Source: Diabrotica undecimpunctata
Taxonomy: Eukaryota > Arthropoda > Insecta > Coleoptera > Chrysomelidae
NCBI RefSeq assembly: GCF_040954645.1
Contig: NC_092808.1
Coordinates: 80,625,889-80,689,888, forward strand
DNA: 64,000 nt
Direction of reading: 5' to 3'
Positions 58,030-64,000 of the stretch are shown here, one piece after another. A program made the position numbers and the translations under genes. The notes below the pieces were generated by a model. That model ran no database searches. It saw nothing but the letters and a program-made list of their open reading frames with translations, and had not been told where the DNA came from. Within the stretch, counting starts at the first letter, position 1; each line of letters starts with the position of its first letter.

Positions 58030-59750
58030 TTAGACTTGGTTTAATTCCACTTCTTCATCTACGTCGTGGTCACCTTCGAAAGACGCCAGCAGGTTATGGT
58101 GTACTATCATCGGCTTTCCCTTCGGAATCTTGCTTATTCGGTAGATGACATCGTTGATCCTCTCCATAATGAGGTATGGACCTTCCCAAAACTGCTGCAA
58201 TTTACGAGAACAACCTTTTTGCTTTTTGGCATTATAGAGCCAGACTTTGTCGTTCTTCTTAAAACAACCCTTTTCGGCTTGTGTATCGTACCGTTTCTTC
58301 ATTCGGTCGCTAGCGATCTGAAGGTGGAAACGGACCAACTCATGTACATCGTCCATTCTTCTTCGTAATTCGATCACATAATCTTCACCTGCTACATCTT
58401 CTCCAGGTCGACACCCAAACTCTAGATCACAAGGTAGTCGCATCTCTCGTCCGAATAGGACTCTGGCTGGTGTCTGGCGTGTTGATTCGTTAACAGCAAA
58501 TCTGTAGGCCATTGTAAAGAACGGAAGATATTGATCACAGGCTCGCTGATGATCGGACACCATCTTTGTTAAATACTTGCCAACTGTCCTATTCATTCGT
58601 TCTACCATACCATCCGATTGCCGATGATATACGGTAGTTCTTGTTTTCTTCATGCCTAGTCTATCACATATTCCTTGAAATAGATCGCTTTCGAAGTTTC
58701 TTCCTTGGTCACTATGGATCTCCAAAGGCACTCCAAATCGGCTGATATATTCTTGGATCAACTTATCTGCAACGGTGGTGGCCTTCTGTTCTGGAAGTGC
58801 GTAAATATCGATCCACCAGTGAAGTAATCCATTACTACCAACATTTACTTGCCTCCATTTTCACTTTCTGGAAATGGCTGGGCGATGTCCAAAGCTATTC
58901 TTTCAAACGGGCTTCCAACATTATATTGTCTCATAGGATCTCTCCTTTTCGGTGAGGTACAGTACTCGTTTGAGCAAGCTATCTTCCATGATAAATGTCC
59001 CACCGGGCCCAATACGTCTTAACTACTGAGCATAGGTTTGATATTTCTTGCAAAGGTGGTCGACGGTTTTCCTCTTTCTATTTTCAGATTTTTTGTATAA
59101 CTGGATCTCTCTCTTGTTCTTCCCTTATCTTAGTAGGCGTCCAATCGTCGTTGACCATCATTGTTCTTAGCACTGCTGCTTCCTTGGATTCCGTTTTGTT
59201 GCAGTGGGAACACTCTGCTAGGCATAGCCTTCTGGAACGAGAATCAGCATTTCTGTTGCTAACTCCGGTCCAGTGCTCAATCTTGAAATCGTATTCTTGG
59301 AGTCGTTCGATCCATCTGGCTATCTGACCCTCCGGATTCTTAAATTGAATCAATCACTTAAGGGCGGCATGGTCGGTTCGGATTAAAAACTTCCTTCCAT
59401 AGAGGTATTGATAGAAGTTCTCTAAGAAGTGCTCTGTATCTAAGATGAACTCTCCTTCTGGCAGCGGATATCCTAAAATTGGTGCTGTGATTAAATGCTT
59501 TTTAAGGTCTCAAAGGCATTTTGGCAGTCTGTATCCCAGCGGTAGTCTCTTGCTTCCTCTGTAAGTCGCGTTAGTGACTTAGCGATATCTGCACACTTCT
59601 TAATTAACCTCCGGTAGTAAGTACATAGTCCAAGAAAACTTCTAGCTTAATGTTTGTCCGTTGGTACTGGCCATTCCTTAATGAAATCGATTTTTTTCTT
59701 ATCCACGGCCACTCCTTCTTTACTGACTACATGACCCAGAACGACAAACT
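58030..59750 (-). pseudogene. Ty3/gypsy pol, 5'-truncated (end of reverse transcriptase, RNase H, integrase)
   Basis: The minus strand begins at about 59750 with EFVVLGHVVSKEGVAVDKKK (end of the reverse transcriptase) and the R-R-L-I-K-K-C-A block. An RNase H follows, shortened by an internal deletion near 59.43 kb, to RKFLIRTDHAAL, GQIARWIERLQEYDFKIEH and GVSNRNADSRSRR. A Cys/His block is at 59.20 kb. The integrase core reads SRFGVPLEIHSDQGRNFES and GMKKTRTTVYHRQSDGMVER with D and E residues, then RQTPARVLFGREMRLP. The C-terminal chromo-like SH3 part includes VWLYNAKKQKGCSRKLQQFW, EGPYLIMERINDVIYRI. The integrase second half is one open frame of 243 codons. Upstream sequence stops abruptly at about 59750. 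Confidence 0.92.
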
Positions 59751-59751
59751 C

Positions 59752-60119
59752 AGAAAGTATATTATGACACGTATAATGATTCCTAAAGTGTGCAAACAAG
59801 TAATGCATAACTCAGTAGTATACACAGGTAAAAATTTAAATATGCAGGGTAATTACATCCTAGTCCACGAAAATTACTAAATTTTAACGTAATTTCCAAT
59901 AAGTATCTTTTTAAATTTTTACCCATTCTATAAAATTAAAGTATTTTATAAATTATGCATTTAATATTAAGAATATTTATACAGTTTTAATCATTTACAA
60001 GCGTTAAAATAAAAAATGATTAGTTAAACAGTATTGAAAGTAAAATTATCAATGTACCATTTTATTTTGAAAATTTATCGTTCATTTTATACAAATCTAA
60101 TAACTATTTACTAAAAAGC
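59752..60119. other. No recognised gene
   Basis: AT-rich sequence right of the truncation point of the gypsy element. Confidence 0.5.
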
Positions 60120-60590
60120 CAAATATATGACGCAGGGGCGTAATTCGTAGCCAAACCTCTTGTGTTTAAGTCCTTAGCAATAAAGTTTTATGATATCCGT
60201 ACTTCGCCAGACATGAAGTGTGTTTATGTTCACCTTTTCTCGAGAAAAAACGTAAAAGCGTGACCCTGGTCCTGCTGGCTTTTCGGCAAATGACCGTAAG
60301 TGAATCCATTGCCTCTACGAGTTCGACACCATTTGAGGGTGGCACGTTGCTGCTACAACGTGGATATCTACCCTCCCCTGTGTTACTACACAGGGTCCAC
60401 CCATGCATTATTCCAACCACGGGCAGAATGGTAAACGTAGGTAGGAATACGGTTCCCACCTAACACGTTTGATAGGTTGCCACCGATGAGAATACTCCTC
60501 TACCACTCGTCTTCAGGGAGTGGGTACGTAAAGCAAGCTCACGTGCCTAATGTTGAAAGACGTGTAGAGTTTGCAGTTGGTTTAATCTCA
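60120..60590. other. GC-richer island of unknown nature
   Basis: About 470 bp near 48 percent G+C in an otherwise 30 percent region, with open frames on both strands (60218-60463 plus, 60166-60459 minus) and a hairpin CCCTGTG-TTACTA-CACAGGG at about 60373-60392. The protein readings do not resemble a family I know. It may be the untranslated 5' region of a LINE or an SINE-like unit. Confidence 0.4.
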
Positions 60591-61930
60591 CTTTGATTAT
60601 TATCGAAATTTTGATTTCCTTTTGGGAGCCTTCATCAGAGCAAGTTGCATTATCATACTTGCATTATTTTCTATCTGGTATTTAAAATAATATCGCAGAA
60701 ACACACAAAAGTTTAATATAATTATCTGTATGACATAGTTTATTACATCACAGCATATTAAAATAAAAAAACTAAATTTTTTATGACTCCGCTTCTCCAG
60801 TATGGTAATAAATTTTAAGTTGTGCTTTAAATCACCATCGTTGAAAAATACGTTCTCACTCTTTTCTACGTATTGGTAATGGCGAATTATAAGATACATT
60901 ACCAGTTCTTTTTAAAATACCTTAAAATCCTAAACTGATGTTATACTATCCTCTCATCTCTAATTGATAACATGGTTTTAAAAGCTATCTTTTATATTTT
61001 GTAATCTAAAATTTTATAACCAATGTCGTTACGCAACATAATATGAAGATTAATTATTTAAATCAAATTTTTCTTTCATTATGGCCGTATATAATTATAT
61101 TTTAAATCAAAATGAAAACTTATTTAAATCAATTCCTAACAACTTTCTGATATCATCAGAAAGTATCTGAGACAAATTAAATAAGCATTCCAGAAAGGAA
61201 ACTTTCTATAATATCTGCAGAATTAGGGATACAAATTTATGTAAAGCAGGTGACAAAGGAGAGATTATAAAAGATAAAGCCGAGTCAACTCAGATTTTCC
61301 GTACAAATGAAGGTGTAAAAGGAGGTAATCCAGCATCCGGTATATTCTCTGAAAATAAAAGTGGAGAAAATTTTCATGAAAAATTTGCATTACCAACATA
61401 TTTTGAACTAAAAGTTGCAAACTTTAAGTTTAGATTTGAATTATTTTTGTGGTTGCATTAATAAAATATATCTATGGTACTATACAAAAGAATTACAAAA
61501 AATTTATGACGGTTGTGAAACTATTCTCTTGCAGCATGTTTTACACGGATATGTTTTGAGATGGGATTAGATCATAATAATTGTAATTATAATTACATTT
61601 TTATTTTCTTGGATTACGACCCGGAAACTAAATCTCTGTGTTCATTGTCCTAAGAAAGTTTGCATATCTTTGATCCCTTAAAGTCTCTGTGTTTATTTTA
61701 AAATATAAATACTCATTTCTCCTAATACTTAGTGGTCTTTAAGTTTCTTTCAGATACGGGTTGCTAAATTCACAAAGTATTTTTTTTTATTCAAAATTAA
61801 CGTGTCTCGACAGCTTATGGTCATTGACACGGGTACAGTTTACAACATAATACTATTTTATATAGGTACAAAAATTTGATATGAACATTTTTTTAAAGGT
61901 TAAAACGATAAAGCTTATCACTGTGCACTG
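60591..61930. other. No recognised gene
   Basis: AT-rich. The minus-strand frame at 60600-60899 is hydrophobic and low in complexity, without a recognised motif. A small palindrome CTTTCTGAT-ATC-ATCAGAAAG lies near 61.14 kb. Confidence 0.5.
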
Positions 61931-61931
61931 T

Positions 61932-64000
61932 TTATATTAGCTGAATTAAACTTGTTTCTTTTAAAAATCTAAGAACACTGTCAAAACGGTTTGGAACACT
62001 GAGAATGTCTTTTAGATTTCCTTTAAGGCTGTGCTTGTTTCTGGAAGAATCATACTGGCAGCAGTCCACTATCACGTGTTTGGTGGAAAGGAGGCTATTA
62101 CAGTGGTGGCATACTGGAGAGTTTTCTGATGCCATAAGGTATCCATGTGTGAGACGTGTATGCCCTATTCGTAGTCGGCGAATAACTGATTTTTCTTTTC
62201 TGTTCATAGAGGAGATATTGTAAGTTGGGTTGAACGTCATGCAGCTTAGTTTTTGTTTTACTCCACAGGTCCGCCCATGAGCTGAGGATTTTTTGTTTTA
62301 TTAATATTTTAAGATCCGTATGGATTTGGACCTCTTTGAAGGCTATGTCAGAAGAACATGCTGCTTTAGCGGCTTGGTCTGCTTTTTCGTTTCCCAATAT
62401 ACCAAAATGAGATGGAGTCCAGATCATTATGACTTTTATGTTAGCAGAATATAATTGGTTACAGATGGTGTGAATTTCCTGCACTGGTGGGTTTTTTGAG
62501 AAAATGCATCTTATGGAATGAATCGAGAAAAGATAATCAGTGCAAATGGCGATTTGTATGCTTTCATTTGAAGTAGGATGGATTGAAGTCTTTAATGCTT
62601 GGAGTATACCATATAATTCTGCGGTATAGATACTACAACTTTTAGGCAATCGCACAGAGCTCTTTGTCGTCTTCAGTGTGGACACAGCCGAGTCACAACA
62701 ATCTTCATACTTGGACGCATCGGTGTATAACATTTCATCAAATTGTGTTAAGTTAAGGATGTTTTGGAAGGATTTTCTAAGAATTGACTTTGGGGTTTCT
62801 GTTTTGTTGAATCTGCATAAATCAGTATTGAATATTGCAAGATTGTGCATCCATGGAGCTGTCTTGGGGGTATAAATAGAAGTAGTATTGTAAAGGTTGA
62901 TGGAATCTAACAAAGGAGATAATATTTGTGGTAGTTTAAGAGACTGATTGGATGCGTTTGCTGGGGGAGGATCTATGGGATTGATTAGATTTATTACCGG
63001 GTTACTTGGGTTTGCTGATATTCTTATAAAGTATGAAAGTAAAAGCTGCTGCCTTCTTAGATGAAGTGGTGGCTCTGAAGATTCAATGCACATACTTTTA
63101 GCTGGGCTTGATTTGAAAGCACCGAGGCATAGTCGTAGGGATGTATTTTGAATTGTGTTTAGAGACTTTAGTAGGGAGCTACTAGATGCCATATAAAGAA
63201 TACTGCCGTAATCTAGCTTAGAGCGAATTAACGCTCTATATATTCTTAGAAGAGATTCTTCGTCAGCTCACCAAGAGAAGCTAGCAAGAGATTTAAGTAA
63301 ATTGATTCTTTGGATACAGTTTCCTGTTTCTGAATATGCTGTCTCCAGATAAGCTTTTTATCAAAGGTGATACCAAGAGTTGTCAAATAATTAACTGTTT
63401 GTAAACGAAGTCCGTTTAGAGTTATAGAAGGTGGATTAGGTCTATGCTTTTTGGTAAAGTAAATTACTTTGGATTTAGGAGCTGAAAACACAAATCCAGC
63501 ACGCGTAGACCAGGTGTCTATTTTGTTTATTGCGTTTTGTAGCAAAAGTGCTGGTGGTAGCTGTGACTCTACCTTGGCAGTATATTATAATATCTGAACT
63601 ATAATACCTGACTGGTGGTTCTATATATGAGGAAAAGTCATTCATGCTAAGTAAAAATAAGGTAGTGCTTAAAACTGAGCCCTGAGGCAAACCGTTGTCC
63701 AAAGCGTGTGGTTTTGATATTTTTCCATTTGTTAATACTCCAAAATATCGACTTGTTAAAAAATTTTTTAAAAATAAATAGATAGTACCAGTTAAAATAT
63801 ATTCCGTTAATTTTCTTAGAATTAGAGGTCTTTGTACAGTGTCGAAGGCACTTTGGATATCTAAAGTTACTGCTATGACTTCGCTTCTATTCGAAAATGC
63901 GTTAACAATGTCAGTATGTAGTGTGGCCAGGTTATCTATTGTACTTCGATTTGATCTGAAACCTGTTTGGAATGGGCCAAGAATATTATTTCTTTCCAGA
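61932..64000 (-). pseudogene. I-like LINE ORF2, partial, running off the window
   Basis: From the right edge the minus strand gives NGLPQGSVLSTTLF near 63.67 kb and a mutated catalytic box YYSSDIIIY (normally Y-A-D-D). AGFVFSAPKSKVIYFTKKHR follows, then LGITFDKKLIWRQHI. Then comes a long open frame (62098-63192) with RNase H: MLYTDASKYEDC, SIYTAELYGILQAL, ICTDYLFSIHSI (the usual S-D-S box changed but Asp kept) and WTPSHFGILGNEKADQAAK. A frameshift near 62.2 kb leads to RLRIGHTRLTHGYLMASENS with CHHC finger HHCNSLLSTKHVIVDCC and the stop at 61932. It is related to the element at 46.8-49.7 kb but clearly diverged. Catalytic damage marks it as dead. Confidence 0.9.

Noticed and set aside
58066..59327. 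Plus-strand frames across the gypsy region
   Set aside because: They mirror integrase and RNase H on the minus strand.

Overview
This window reads as a transposable-element graveyard from a large, AT-rich arthropod genome, most likely an insect. A beetle with a TE-rich genome would fit, but the species cannot be fixed from the sequence. Everything coding that I can recognise belongs to a mobile element, and nearly all of it is broken by stops, frameshifts, truncation or nested insertion. I see no host gene, tRNA, rRNA or CRISPR array.

Layout. 1-12.5 kb: a 5' piece of a piggyBac element, an RTE LINE and an R1-clade LINE in tandem on the minus strand, an internally deleted I-like LINE, a Crypton tyrosine recombinase, and an RTE 3' end. 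12.5-24 kb: a zone of (TA)n arrays with a Penelope-like element (PLE), a Ginger-type integrase element, a piggyBac 3' end, an 80-bp perfect palindrome, a 0.47-kb foldback, an IS630/Tc1-mariner-like gene and a second PLE with an open GIY-YIG end. 25-36 kb: LINE pieces with a diverged direct duplication; one duplicate holds an almost full-length RTE element with 13-bp target-site duplications, the other is the empty site. A DUF7869-like gene remnant lies at 33.7-34.6 kb. 36-45 kb: sparse, with jockey-type LINE pieces and a 1.4-kb LTR-like element inside a (TA)n array. 45-54.6 kb: two head-to-head I-like LINEs (one with an RTE fragment inserted in its reading frame), a piggyBac element broken by an R4-like LINE piece, another PLE and the 5' half of an RTE LINE. 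57-60 kb: a 5'-truncated Ty3/gypsy element whose pol is followed by a macro-domain-like and CCCH zinc-finger region. 61.9-64 kb: an I-like LINE running off the window.

Two themes stand out. First, hammerhead ribozyme motifs recur. Three are well formed (12.6, 23.4 and 26.1 kb); two weaker ones sit in the arms of the 19.3-kb foldback, and other degenerate ones lie near 14.65, 20.85 and 25.14 kb. They share the core CTGANGA-T-stem II-GAA followed by a self-complementary stem III, the layout expected of PLE ribozymes that act as dimers. Second, TA microsatellites border most element ends here. The gypsy element with a macro-like plus CCCH region is the most unusual protein-coding arrangement. 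Family names come from motif recognition by eye, without database search.
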